From UTCHB3 sp964371075 (GTDB taxonomy: Bacteria > Bacteroidota > Ignavibacteria > Ignavibacteriales > Ignavibacteriaceae), in assembly GCA_964371075.1 (NCBI GenBank), contig CAYJKN010000006.1, positions 186,001 through 250,000 of the forward strand: a DNA stretch of 64,000 nucleotides. Direction: 5' to 3'. The notes under the pieces are model-generated. The model saw only the letters and a program-made list of their open reading frames with translations. It searched no databases and was not told where the DNA came from. A program made the position numbers and the translations under genes. Shown here piece by piece: positions 34,298-43,621 of the stretch (position 1 is the first letter of the stretch; every line of letters starts with the position of its first letter).

Positions 34298-35584
34298 ATG
34301 AGTAAAAAAGAAAAGAGACATCCATGGTCGTGGATACCAACACTTTATTTTGCTGAAGGTATCCCGTATGTAATTGTAATGACAGTATCGGTAGTTATGT
34401 ATAAAGATTTGGGCGTTTCTAATACTGACATTGCCCTCTTCACAAGTTGGTTATATCTTCCCTGGGTGATAAAACCACTTTGGAGCCCTATTGTTGATAT
34501 CGTTAAAACGAAGAGGCTTTGGACGGTGAGTATGCAAGCGTTGCTCGCCCTTGGATTTGTTGGTGTTGCCTTTACATTATCCCTTCCACTCACTTCTTTT
34601 TTCTGGCCCTCAATCATCTTTTTGGCATTGATGGCACTTGCATCCGCCACACACGATATTGCCGCGGATGGATTTTATCTGCTTGCTCTTGATAAAGACC
34701 AACAATCGTTTTTTGTTGGGATAAGGAGCACATTCTACAGAGCAGCTACATTATTTGGTAATGGTGTTTTGGTCTTTATGGCCGGTTATTTCACAAAAGA
34801 ATATTTTAATGGAGAAGCAGAGCCTGCATGGATGATAGTATTTGGGGTGGCTGCTGCTTTATTCCTGCTGTTTTTTATATATCATAAATTTATGCTCCCT
34901 TATCCTGTTGAGGATTCTCCCAGAGTTGAAGAGGGAAAAGACAAAATCAAAGAATTTTTCCTTGCGTTTGCAGAGTTTTTTAAACAGAAAAAGATCGGAC
35001 TTATCCTCTTCTTTCTCCTGGTTTTTAGACTTCCCGAAGCACAACTTGTTAAAATGGTTGCACCATTTTTAAAAGATCCTGTCCTGAAACAAGGAATGGG
35101 TTTATCGAATGAACAATTTGCGATTGTTTACGGAACCGCAGGTATACTTGCTCTTACTGTCGGTGGTATTCTGGGTGGTATCGCAATCTCCCGGCATGGA
35201 TTAAAAAAATGGTTGTGGCCCATGCTGCTTGCAATGCACCTTCCAATAATTGCATTTTGGTACCTGGCTGCAACACCTCCACACGATATTTTTATCATTG
35301 GGGTTGCTGTGGTTGTTGAACAATTTGGATATGGTTTTGGATTTGCAGCATATATGGTTTATATGATGTATGTATCCGATAATAAATATAAAACTTCATC
35401 TTATGCGATCTGTACAGGCTTCATGGCTCTTGGAATGATGATTCCGGGAATGTGGAGCGGGTGGCTTGAGGAGACAGTTGGATATGAGAATTTTTTCCTT
35501 ATCGTACTGTTAACTGCCATCCCAAGCTTTTTTGCCACATGGCTTGTACCACTTGACAAAGATTTTGGTAAAAAAGTCAGATGA
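34298..35584 (+). CDS. AmpG-like MFS permease (muropeptide import)
   Basis: A 428-residue major-facilitator protein with about twelve membrane segments. The start PWSWIPTLYFAEGIPYVIVM, then SWLYLPWVIKPLWSPIVD and ATHDIAADGFYLLALDK, matches the AmpG branch, which imports GlcNAc-anhydroMurNAc muropeptides across the inner membrane. The next gene overlaps its stop by four bases (ATGA), and the previous one encodes a sugar kinase; this genomic setting supports peptidoglycan recycling. Other AmpG-like transporters of small sugars are possible. Confidence 0.87.
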   Translation: MSKKEKRHPWSWIPTLYFAEGIPYVIVMTVSVVMYKDLGVSNTDIALFTSWLYLPWVIKPLWSPIVDIVKTKRLWTVSMQALLALGFVGVAFTLSLPLTSFFWPSIIFLALMALASATHDIAADGFYLLALDKDQQSFFVGIRSTFYRAATLFGNGVLVFMAGYFTKEYFNGEAEPAWMIVFGVAAALFLLFFIYHKFMLPYPVEDSPRVEEGKDKIKEFFLAFAEFFKQKKIGLILFFLLVFRLPEAQLVKMVAPFLKDPVLKQGMGLSNEQFAIVYGTAGILALTVGGILGGIAISRHGLKKWLWPMLLAMHLPIIAFWYLAATPPHDIFIIGVAVVVEQFGYGFGFAAYMVYMMYVSDNKYKTSSYAICTGFMALGMMIPGMWSGWLEETVGYENFFLIVLLTAIPSFFATWLVPLDKDFGKKVR

Positions 35585-38475
35585 TATCCGGGTTCAATAT
35601 TTTCAAGTTTATAAGAAGCGGTGCACTTTGTGTATCGCTTCTTTTGTTTATCTCAGGTTGTGGAAAGACTGATACCGATGAGGTGATCCCTCAAGCAAAC
35701 GCTGCGGGTGATGAACTTTTTTCGGGGATAACAGATACTACGTCAGCAGATGATGTTTTTTCCGATGCACCTGATCATTTTATTGATTCACTTCTGAAGA
35801 GCATGTCGCTTGAAGAAAAAGTGGGACAGATGTTGTTCCCTGCGGTTCAACCAGGAAGGCAGACGCTGGACGAATTGGACACAAAACATTACAAAAAATA
35901 TAAACCGGGTGGTTTTGTTTTGTTTGGTTCAAGTTTGGTAAAAACTGCAAACATGATCCGTGAACTTCAAGATGAATCGGAAATTCCACTTTTGATTTCT
36001 GAAGATTTTGAGCGTGGACTTGCAATGAGAATTCCCGGAGCAAAATCTTATCCATTTAACATGGCGATTGCTGCTGCAGATGCACCGCTACTCGTTTATG
36101 AAATGGGGAAAAGGATTGCTGCAGATTCAAAAATAATTGGAGTCCACTGGAATCTTTCTCCTGTTCTCGACATCAACAACAACTCCGAAAACCCGATTAT
36201 TAATGTCAGGTCATTTGGTGAAGATCCGGAACAGGTTGCCAATCTTGGAACGATGATGATGAAGGGTCTTCAATCTGGCGGGGTACTTTCATCTCTTAAA
36301 CATTTTCCTGGGCATGGAAACAGTTCTGTCGATTCCCACAGTGATCTTGCAGTGATAAAAGGGAGTAAAGAAGAATTTGAAAGGAACGAACTCTACCCGT
36401 TCAAAAAAAATATTGATAGAGGTGCATTCTCCATAATGGTTGGGCATCTGGGTATAGAGGCATATAATTTACAGGATACACCTGCAACACTCTCCCACAG
36501 AATCGTGACCGAGTTGTTAAGGAAAGAGTTAAAATTTAAAGGGATAATTAATACTGATGCCATGAGTATGAAAGCCATCTCAAAATATCACTCACCCGGA
36601 GAGGCTGCAGTTCTTGCTGTTAATGCCGGGGTTGATGTTATAATGGCATCGCTCAGCACTATTGAGTCGTTTAATGCAATTTTGGACGAAATCAGATCAG
36701 GAAGAATGAGCGAAGGGAGGATTAATCAGTCAGTCAGGCGGATACTCCAAGCTAAAAAATGGCTTGGACTTTTTGAACAGAAGTATGCTCCGATGTCAGA
36801 GGTTGAAAAACTGATTAACGAATATCCCCTCGATGAGATTGGGAGAGACCTCGCCATCAGGTCGATCACCCTTGTTAAAAATGACCCTCAAATCTTCCCT
36901 CTCGATAAAAAATCAAAGTATCTTCACATAGTAATGAAAGACGGGAAAGATTTCCCAAACGAAAAGGTATTTATAGAGGAGATTGAAAAGCGGAATAAAA
37001 ATATTGAAACCTGGCGGTTACCCCAAAATTATGATGAAACTGATCTGATAACGTTTCAGGAAAAGACAGAGAATTATAAAACGATAATAGTTTCGGTCTA
37101 TTTGCAGATCAGAAACTCGACCGGCCGGATAAATCTTGATCAAAATAAGGTTGATCTGGTAAATTCACTTGTCAAAAAAGGGAAAAAAGTGATTCTTCTT
37201 GCTCACTCACATCCCTATGCTTTAAAACATTTTCCGGATGTGGCTGTTTTTGTTACCAATTATGGAGCTGAATATTCAAGTGAGATGGCTATGGCAGCTT
37301 CAATTTTTGGTGAGCACAACATCTCCGGTAAACTTCCTGTTACCATCAAAGGTACACCTTACAAAAAAGGTGACGGTATTGACCTCTTAAAAGAGAGGGG
37401 AAAAACTTCCGGGCTCGATAAAAAATTCAAGATGATTGACGATCTTGTTTTAAAAGGGATTAGTGATTCACTTTTCCCGGCAGCAGCTATTGCGATAATC
37501 AGAGATGGCAAGATATTTTATGAACAGGCATACGGCAGGTTTACTTACGATGAAGATTCCGAACCCGTAAAAGTTAATTCACTTTTTGATCTTGCCTCAC
37601 TCACCAAAGTTACTGCCACAACATTTGCTGTGATGAAACTTTATGAGCAAGGAAAAATAGATCTCGACAGTCCCGTTGAGAAGTACTTCCCCGAGTTCAA
37701 AGAAAAGTCAAATGTAACCATAAAACATATTTTAACCCATACTTCCGGGTTGCCTGCTTCAAAAGTATATTATAAACTTGGGCTTCAAGGTGAAGAGATA
37801 ATAGCCGATATTTGTAATCAAAAGCTTGAATATACACCGGGATCAAAAACAGTTTATTCAGATCTTGGTATGATCATAATGGCGAAGGTGATTGAACGGA
37901 TCAGCGGAAAAAGAATTGATCAATTTTTGTTGGACTATTTGTGGGTTCCGCTTGGGATGACCCATACGATGTTTAATCCCGAGTTGATTGACAGACAATA
38001 TTGTGTCCCAACAGAGATTGACAATTATATAAGGCACAGATTAATTCAGGGGACGGTTCACGATGAAAACTGCGAACTGCTTGGTGGTATCGCCGGGCAT
38101 GCCGGGTTGTTCTCTTCTGTGCAGGATATCTCAAAATATCTTTTAATGCTCCTTTCAGGAGGAGTTTATAACGGAGAAAAATTTCTTGAAGCCTCAACAA
38201 TCAAAAGATTTTGCACCAGGCAATCGATTAATTCGTCACGAGCCCTTGGGTGGGACACAAATCTAAAATTTGCCGGTATCGCGGGCAAGGGATTTTCTGA
38301 AGACTCGTTTGGGCATACCGGATTTACAGGAACATCAATTTGGGCAGACCTTGATAAACGGTTTGCCATCATTCTTTTTACCAATCGAGTATATCCAAGC
38401 AGAAAAAAAGAGGGGATCAGGGAGTTCAGGATCAGGTTTCATGAGTCTGTTTCTTCGCTTCTTTCATCAAAATAA
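35581..38475 (+). CDS. Lipoprotein fusing a NagZ-type GH3 glucosaminidase to a class C beta-lactamase-like domain
   Basis: A 964-residue lipoprotein (lipobox LFISGC after a hydrophobic run). Residues about 60-400 are a GH3 domain with the NagZ-type loop KHFPGHGNSSVDSH (K240-H253), which carries the His/Asp general-acid dyad, and GIINTDAMSMKAI with the nucleophile Asp. Residues 400-600 form the GH3 C-terminal sandwich. Residues 610-960 are a serine hydrolase of the class C beta-lactamase/DD-peptidase fold: S673-L-T-K676, Y759-S-D and H912-T-G replace SxxK, YxN and KTG. One protein could thus release GlcNAc and process the peptide or ester side of muropeptides. It overlaps the AmpG-like gene by four bases. 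Confidence 0.92.
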   Translation: MISGFNIFKFIRSGALCVSLLLFISGCGKTDTDEVIPQANAAGDELFSGITDTTSADDVFSDAPDHFIDSLLKSMSLEEKVGQMLFPAVQPGRQTLDELDTKHYKKYKPGGFVLFGSSLVKTANMIRELQDESEIPLLISEDFERGLAMRIPGAKSYPFNMAIAAADAPLLVYEMGKRIAADSKIIGVHWNLSPVLDINNNSENPIINVRSFGEDPEQVANLGTMMMKGLQSGGVLSSLKHFPGHGNSSVDSHSDLAVIKGSKEEFERNELYPFKKNIDRGAFSIMVGHLGIEAYNLQDTPATLSHRIVTELLRKELKFKGIINTDAMSMKAISKYHSPGEAAVLAVNAGVDVIMASLSTIESFNAILDEIRSGRMSEGRINQSVRRILQAKKWLGLFEQKYAPMSEVEKLINEYPLDEIGRDLAIRSITLVKNDPQIFPLDKKSKYLHIVMKDGKDFPNEKVFIEEIEKRNKNIETWRLPQNYDETDLITFQEKTENYKTIIVSVYLQIRNSTGRINLDQNKVDLVNSLVKKGKKVILLAHSHPYALKHFPDVAVFVTNYGAEYSSEMAMAASIFGEHNISGKLPVTIKGTPYKKGDGIDLLKERGKTSGLDKKFKMIDDLVLKGISDSLFPAAAIAIIRDGKIFYEQAYGRFTYDEDSEPVKVNSLFDLASLTKVTATTFAVMKLYEQGKIDLDSPVEKYFPEFKEKSNVTIKHILTHTSGLPASKVYYKLGLQGEEIIADICNQKLEYTPGSKTVYSDLGMIIMAKVIERISGKRIDQFLLDYLWVPLGMTHTMFNPELIDRQYCVPTEIDNYIRHRLIQGTVHDENCELLGGIAGHAGLFSSVQDISKYLLMLLSGGVYNGEKFLEASTIKRFCTRQSINSSRALGWDTNLKFAGIAGKGFSEDSFGHTGFTGTSIWADLDKRFAIILFTNRVYPSRKKEGIREFRIRFHESVSSLLSSK

Positions 38476-38538
38476 TTGATAATCCCATTATTTTTTTAAA
38501 TATTTGTTTAGCTGATTTTGATTTCTTGGAGAAATGTT

Positions 38539-39483
38539 TTGGAAACCGCCACTTTTAATAATGTTAAACCGCTCTTGCAAAGTTACACCCTTGATGGTGA
38601 TTTGATTTTGTGTGTTTTTAAGTGCCCTCAAACGGGACAAAAATTTGCAGCGATGACACATATCCCGTTAACGATTAATGAACCTGTTTTCAGAGGGAGT
38701 GAAGATAGCGCTTTTAACAATATCAGACATGCACTTACCCGGATTTTTCAAAAGGTAATCAACGGTAGATTTGGAAGCAGATTGTTTGATGACGAAAAGT
38801 TTTTTGATACCCGTGCTATTTTAAAAGATGAAGCACACATTCATAATGAAGAAGCAATCAACGCAGGAATTGTAAGAGCTTTTCTTTCGATAAGTTCCCA
38901 TTTTGGCTGGGATGAAACAACAGAGTCATGGTTTGCTCTGCAGTCGAGTGTCAGAAAAGAATATGGATTTGAAAAAATATTGCGTGAAGGAAAGCCGGAG
39001 AATGATGTTGAAAAAGAATTTTTCAGTAAAGTTCTTCTCCTCGTTGCCGGAGCTGATGAAACATTAAAGGAAATTGAAAAACTGTTTCTTTTCGATTTTG
39101 TTTTTCCTGTTCCCCATGACATTAGTGAAATTTCTTTACCCGACGGAATATCAAAAGAAGAGTGTGATTCGATTAAAAGATTTGAATTTAAAAAGGCTGC
39201 GGTATTGTGTGCCTGGGCCATCGCATTAACTGACAGGGAACTTGATCGCAGGGAAGCCGATTTTATTATGAAACTTGGCATTGATCTCGGAATGGATGAA
39301 CTTTTGGTGATGAATATCTGTGAAACAGCGGGAAAGTTTGTTCTTGTTAAATATCTGGAACACCTTTCTCTCAGTATTGATGATCGTGGAAGAGTGAGGA
39401 AAAAAGCCAGGGAAATTTCACGGATACTTTTACTTAACGAAGAAGAAGCGGAAGAGGTTATCAGTAAATTTTTTAATGACTGA
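38539..39483 (+). CDS. TerB-like protein of unknown function
   Basis: A 315-residue cytosolic, mainly helical protein. No ATG start is available; TTG at 38539 has GGAGA six bases upstream and is preferred to the TTG at 38518. The C-terminal stretch AAVLCAWAIALTDRELDRREADFIMKLG...LGMDELLV is a TerB-type (tellurite-resistance-like) helical domain with its acidic metal-binding pattern, and a related but weaker copy may cover residues 100-190 (FLSISSHFGWDETTESW). TerB domains bind metal and sit in envelope-stress modules, but no other ter gene is nearby. It is separated from the recycling operon by 63 bases. Confidence 0.7.
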   Translation: METATFNNVKPLLQSYTLDGDLILCVFKCPQTGQKFAAMTHIPLTINEPVFRGSEDSAFNNIRHALTRIFQKVINGRFGSRLFDDEKFFDTRAILKDEAHIHNEEAINAGIVRAFLSISSHFGWDETTESWFALQSSVRKEYGFEKILREGKPENDVEKEFFSKVLLLVAGADETLKEIEKLFLFDFVFPVPHDISEISLPDGISKEECDSIKRFEFKKAAVLCAWAIALTDRELDRREADFIMKLGIDLGMDELLVMNICETAGKFVLVKYLEHLSLSIDDRGRVRKKAREISRILLLNEEEAEEVISKFFND

Positions 39484-39527
39484 TACTACAATATACTTTA
39501 TACTCAATTATTGCTGACAACCTAAAT

Positions 39528-40832
39528 ATGAAATTTATATCGTCGTTCTTTGAATTGGAAAAACACGGGTCAACCATTAAAACGGAGATTCTCGCCGGAT
39601 TAACCACCTTTTTCACTATCTCATATATTATCATAGTGAACCCGAAGGTTCTTGCAGTTGCCGGTATCCCCGAAGCCCCCACCATGGTCGCAACTATTTT
39701 GGTGGCTTTTGTTGGCACATTTTTAACCGGTGTGTATGCAAAAAGGCCCTTTGCGATTGCTCCATATATGGGTATGAATGCGTTTATTGCATTTACTGTT
39801 GTTGAAATAATGGGACATACATGGCAGACTGCAATTGGTGCAATATTGATAAGTGGTATAATTTTGATTATTGCCACAATTACAGGATTCAGAGGATGGT
39901 TGTCGAAGTCGATTCCTCAATCCTTAAAAATAGCCTGCACAGTTGGGATTGGTCTTTTCCTCACCTTTATTGGTTTGGTTAAATCAGGGATAATTATCGG
40001 AGCTGAGAATCCTCCCGTGAGGATAGGTCATTTTAATGAGCCCGAAGTTTTGATGGCGATTCTTGGGTTTATCGTCATGGCACTTTTGATGATGAAAAAG
40101 GTAAAAGGAGCAATCCTGCTTGGGATACTCTCAATTACTTTTATCGGATTTGTTACAGGTCTTGAAGAATTACCTGCCCAGTGGGTCAGCCTTCCCCCCG
40201 ATATTTCGCCGATATTTTGGCAGTTTGATCTGATTGGAGCATTACAGTGGAGTTTTGCTTCTGTAATTTTAACGATCGTTGTTATGGACATTGTTGACAC
40301 CATCGGAACTCTTATGGCACTTTCGATGGTGGGAAAATTCCTGAATGAAAAAGGAGAACTTCCTGAAGTTGAAAAGCCAATGCTCAGTGATGCGATCGCA
40401 ACCACTGTTGCCGGCCTTTTGGGAACAACAACTGCAGGAACTTATATCGATTCTGCAACCGGAATTGAAGCGGGAGGAAAGACAGGACTGACCGCTGTGG
40501 TCACATCCATCATGTTTCTATTTACTCTTTTTCTGTCACCTTTTATTTCGGCAATTCCCGCGTATGCTTATGCTCCGGCACTAATGGTGGTAGGTTTGCT
40601 TATGATGGGGATGGTAACAAGACTCGATTTTACTGACCTCAGCGAGGCGGTACCCGTTTTTGTGACTATAGTTCTCATGGCTTTTAGTTATAATATCGGT
40701 ATTGGAATGACAGGTGGATTTATTGTTTACATCATATTTAAGCTTGCTGCCCGAAAAAGTTCTGATATTTCACTCGGAATGTGGGTATTGGGTATAATTT
40801 CACTGATATTGTTCATTATTTACCCTTACTGA
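39528..40832 (+). CDS. NCS2-family purine permease (AzgA/PbuG-like)
   Basis: A 434-residue inner-membrane transporter with about 12-14 hydrophobic segments. The N-terminus ELEKHGSTIKTEILAGLTTFFTISYIIIVNP and the block KRPFAIAPYMGMNAFIAFTVV are hallmarks of the AzgA-type hypoxanthine/guanine/adenine permeases, as is TAGTYIDSATGIEAGGKTGLTAV with its Gly-rich, acidic loop. It imports purine bases by proton symport. It starts 45 bases after the TerB-like gene and ends 41 bases before era, so it may belong to the same transcript. Confidence 0.93.
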   Translation: MKFISSFFELEKHGSTIKTEILAGLTTFFTISYIIIVNPKVLAVAGIPEAPTMVATILVAFVGTFLTGVYAKRPFAIAPYMGMNAFIAFTVVEIMGHTWQTAIGAILISGIILIIATITGFRGWLSKSIPQSLKIACTVGIGLFLTFIGLVKSGIIIGAENPPVRIGHFNEPEVLMAILGFIVMALLMMKKVKGAILLGILSITFIGFVTGLEELPAQWVSLPPDISPIFWQFDLIGALQWSFASVILTIVVMDIVDTIGTLMALSMVGKFLNEKGELPEVEKPMLSDAIATTVAGLLGTTTAGTYIDSATGIEAGGKTGLTAVVTSIMFLFTLFLSPFISAIPAYAYAPALMVVGLLMMGMVTRLDFTDLSEAVPVFVTIVLMAFSYNIGIGMTGGFIVYIIFKLAARKSSDISLGMWVLGIISLILFIIYPY

Positions 40833-40873
40833 CGGAAATGAGCAGCATGGAAAACGAGAAAGGAAGTGATGTC

Positions 40874-41785
40874 ATGACAACCAAAGCCGGATATGTTACA
40901 ATTCTGGGAGCCCCAAATGCGGGGAAGAGTACACTCATGAATGCTCTCCTCGGTGAGAAGATATCGATCATAACTTCAAAACCCCAGACCACAAGGAAAC
41001 GGGTGCTCGGTATTCTCTCCGGAGAAAATTATCAGATTATCTTTCTTGACACACCCGGTATCCTCGAACCGAAGTATAAACTTCAAGAAAAGATGATGGA
41101 ATATGTAAATATTTCGTTACAGGATGCCGATATAATTGTCTGGTTGCACGATGCACAGGCACCCCCACATTCAGAAGAAGACTCTGCTATTGGTCAGATA
41201 TTAAAACTTGTGAAAAAACAGAATGTCCCCAAAATTGTTTGTGTTAATAAGATTGATATCGACGAACAAAAAACAATAACGAGTATTGAGTATTTTGAAG
41301 AGACGAAAAAATTTGACAAGGTTATCCCAATTTCGGCGCTTGCAAAAGTGAATCTTGAGATAATCAAGGAGTTTTTTGTTGAAAACCTGCCCGAACACCC
41401 AAAATATTATCCTGAAGACGATCTCTCTGATGAAAGTGAAAGATTTTTTGTCTCGGAGATAATCAGAGAAACTATCCTCGAATTATATGAGAAGGAAGTT
41501 CCGTATAGTTGTGAGGTGGTGATTGATGATTTTAAGGAACGGGAAGGCAGGAAAGATTTTATCGCAGCGATGATTTATGTTGAGCGTGATTCACAAATTG
41601 GAATTATAATCGGAAAACGAGGCTCAATGATAAAAACACTCGGTGAAAAAGCAAGAACTTCAATCGAGTCATTTTTAGGCAGGGAAGTTTACCTCGACAT
41701 CAGAGTTAAGGTGAGACCCAACTGGCGCAGTGACGACAGATTGCTCAGACACTTTGGTTATTCACACGACGAAGTGGATCAATAG
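40874..41785 (+). CDS. era: GTPase Era
   Basis: Era is an essential GTPase that binds 16S rRNA and helps mature the 30S subunit. From ATG 40874 (AGGA nine bases upstream) the protein is 303 residues, the usual length; in-frame ATGs at 40838 and 40847 would add up to 12 residues and are less likely. G1 is GAPNAGKST, G2 region PQTTRKRVLGI, G3 DTPG, G4 NKID and G5 ISALAKVN. The C-terminal KH domain holds IYVERDSQIGIIIGKRGSMIKTLGEKARTS, with the GxxG loop. It leads an operon with an EamA transporter, acylphosphatase and ispF. Confidence 0.96.
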   Translation: MTTKAGYVTILGAPNAGKSTLMNALLGEKISIITSKPQTTRKRVLGILSGENYQIIFLDTPGILEPKYKLQEKMMEYVNISLQDADIIVWLHDAQAPPHSEEDSAIGQILKLVKKQNVPKIVCVNKIDIDEQKTITSIEYFEETKKFDKVIPISALAKVNLEIIKEFFVENLPEHPKYYPEDDLSDESERFFVSEIIRETILELYEKEVPYSCEVVIDDFKEREGRKDFIAAMIYVERDSQIGIIIGKRGSMIKTLGEKARTSIESFLGREVYLDIRVKVRPNWRSDDRLLRHFGYSHDEVDQ

Positions 41786-41790
41786 CCGGA

Positions 41791-42717
41791 ATGAATCGTT
41801 CAAGATTAATGGAATTTAAGGCGGAATTAATCCTTATTCTGCTTACAGCAATTTGGGGAGGCACATTTGCGTTAATAAAAGGTGCGCTTGATTATGCCTC
41901 CCCTCTGGTTTTTGTGAGTATAAGATTTGGTATCGCAGCACTTATACTCTTCCCCTTTGTTTATAAACATTTTAAGGGACTCACCAAAAAACAATTTCTC
42001 GATGGTCTTTTAATTGGATGGTGGTTTTTCCCCGGGTTTATCCTCCAGACTGTGGGGCTACAATATACGACTGCCTCAAAATCAGCTTTTATCACCGGTA
42101 CATTTGTAATTTTTACGCCAATCGCCCAAATGTTGATTATGAGAAAGTTGCCTACTCTGGTTAACACAATTGGTATTGGAATTGCCGGAGTTGGAATTTT
42201 GCTTCTTTCAAGCGGGGATGGTGATGTTGTTTCTGTGCTTTCCGAACTTGGCAGCACATTTAATTTTGGTGATCTGCTCACACTTCTCTGTGCCATGTCA
42301 TTCAGTATTTACATTGTTTATCTTGATGTGGTCACCAAACGGAACAATTATTTATACGCAACATTTTCGCAACTTGCATTTACAACAGTGGCGGCTCTTT
42401 TACTGATGCCCGTTTTCCACTTCACAGGCATTGAAAGAATGATGTTAGTGTTAAATGATGAATTGATTTTTGCATTCATCTACACAATATTTTTTGCAAC
42501 ACTCTTTAACATCACAATGATGACAAAATATCAAAAGGAAGTTCCGCCCGTAAAGGCTGCGATCCTTTACTCTTTTGAACCGATATTTGCCGCATTAATA
42601 GCATATCTATTGCTGGATGAAAGGTTCACCACTCTTGGATTTATTGGTGCCGCGATTATTTTCACCGGGTTGATAATCACCGAGGTATTCAGGAAGGAAG
42701 AAACGACTGATGCTTAG
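41791..42717 (+). CDS. EamA/DMT-family transporter
   Basis: A 308-residue inner-membrane protein with ten predicted membrane segments in two EamA (DUF6) repeats. ILLTAIWGGTFALIKGAL opens the first and the second contains PPVKAAILYSFEPIFAALIAYLLLDERFT, the characteristic end of the family. The substrate cannot be told; relatives export amino acids, threonine or nucleotide-type metabolites. It starts 5 bases after era and its end overlaps the acylphosphatase start by 8 bases. The ATG at 41791 is taken; an internal ATG at 41809 is also possible. Confidence 0.9.
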   Translation: MNRSRLMEFKAELILILLTAIWGGTFALIKGALDYASPLVFVSIRFGIAALILFPFVYKHFKGLTKKQFLDGLLIGWWFFPGFILQTVGLQYTTASKSAFITGTFVIFTPIAQMLIMRKLPTLVNTIGIGIAGVGILLLSSGDGDVVSVLSELGSTFNFGDLLTLLCAMSFSIYIVYLDVVTKRNNYLYATFSQLAFTTVAALLLMPVFHFTGIERMMLVLNDELIFAFIYTIFFATLFNITMMTKYQKEVPPVKAAILYSFEPIFAALIAYLLLDERFTTLGFIGAAIIFTGLIITEVFRKEETTDA

Positions 42718-42982
42718 AGCGCATATGGTTGTCTCCGGCTTTGTTCAAGGAGTTGGTTACAGGTATTTTATTTACCGTGAAGCTATAACTGCCGGTGTGA
42801 AAGGTTTTGTTAAAAATTTATGGTCGGGTGAGGTTGAGATTGTTGCCGAGGGTGAAGAATGGCAGATCGAAATACTTTATGAAAAGGCAAAGGTTGGACC
42901 CTCCCGTTCAAGGGTTACATCTGTTAAAATTATTAAAGACAGTTCAAAAAATGAATTCACAAAATTTGAGATAAGACATTGA
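42710..42982 (+). CDS. acyP: Acylphosphatase
   Basis: A 90-residue enzyme that hydrolyses acyl phosphates such as acetyl or carbamoyl phosphate. It has the family's ferredoxin-like fold and both signatures: GFVQGVGYRYFIYREA (phosphate-binding loop, with the catalytic Arg) and GFVKNLWSGEVEIVAEG (with the catalytic Asn). It overlaps the transporter gene upstream by 8 bases and its stop overlaps the start of ispF, so translation is coupled. The start is the ATG at 42710; an internal ATG at 42725 is closer to the family norm. Confidence 0.94.
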   Translation: MLRAHMVVSGFVQGVGYRYFIYREAITAGVKGFVKNLWSGEVEIVAEGEEWQIEILYEKAKVGPSRSRVTSVKIIKDSSKNEFTKFEIRH

Positions 42983-43464
42983 AATTTAGAATTGGAAACG
43001 GATATGATGTCCATCAACTCGTCGAAGGGAGAAAACTGATTCTCGGTGGAGTTGAAATTCCCTCAGAAAAAGGACTTTTGGGGCACTCAGATGCGGATGT
43101 CCTTCTTCATGCAATTATGGATGCCATGCTTGGGGCACTTTCGCTTGGAGATATCGGGAAACATTTCCCTGACACAGACCAGGATTATAAAGATATTGAC
43201 AGCAAATTACTCCTTCAAAAAGCAATTGAGCTTATCAGATCGAAGGGATATGGAGTTGTAAATTGTGATTCGGTTATAGTTCTTGAAAAACCAAAAATTG
43301 CTCCTTATGTCCCCGCCATGAAAAAAAACATTTCTGACATTCTTGGTTGCAGCGAGGATGATATCTCAATCAAAGCAACCACCTCGGAAAGACTGGGTTT
43401 TGTAGGCAGGGAAGAGGGTGCTGTTGCTTATGCAGTTGTGTTGTTGGAGAACTTAAGAACCTAA
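42979..43464 (+). CDS. ispF: 2-C-methyl-D-erythritol 2,4-cyclodiphosphate synthase
   Basis: IspF makes the cyclodiphosphate in the DXP (MEP) route to isoprenoids. The 161-residue length is normal. Metal ligands are in GNGYDVHQL (Asp, His) and the conserved LGHSDADVLLHAIMDAMLGA and GDIGKHFPDTD follow; KATTSERLGFVGREEG is the C-terminal signature. No ATG is available: the TTG at 42979 overlaps the acylphosphatase stop as TTGA. Oddity: the last codons (ENLRT) and the TAA stop at 43462 lie inside an 8-bp tandem repeat array, which replaces the natural end of the reading frame. Confidence 0.95.
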   Translation: MKFRIGNGYDVHQLVEGRKLILGGVEIPSEKGLLGHSDADVLLHAIMDAMLGALSLGDIGKHFPDTDQDYKDIDSKLLLQKAIELIRSKGYGVVNCDSVIVLEKPKIAPYVPAMKKNISDILGCSEDDISIKATTSERLGFVGREEGAVAYAVVLLENLRT

Positions 43465-43598
43465 GAACCTTAGAACTTCAGAGCTTCAGAGCTTCAGAAC
43501 CTCAGAACCTCAGAACCTAAGTACTCAAGTACTCAAGAACTCAAGTTCTCAAGTTCTCAAGTTCTCAAGTTCTCAAGTTCTCAAGTTCTCAAGTCTCT
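43447..43598. repeat. Octamer tandem array that switches strand sense
   Basis: Eighteen contiguous octamers in exact register (43447-43590). The first nine are (G/A/T/C)AGAACYT-like, then AAGTACTC twice (half-palindromic), AAGAACTC, then AAGTTCTC six times, the complement of GAGAACTT. The array therefore changes strand sense at its centre and could fold into a long imperfect hairpin in RNA. It begins inside ispF and ends about 24 bases before lnt. Confidence 0.96.
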
Positions 43599-43621
43599 CA
43601 ACTAATTAAAACAGATTAAAA

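Noticed and set aside
38539..39483. A tellurite-resistance (ter) locus
   Set aside because: Only a TerB-like domain is seen; terZ, terD, terC and terE partners are absent.
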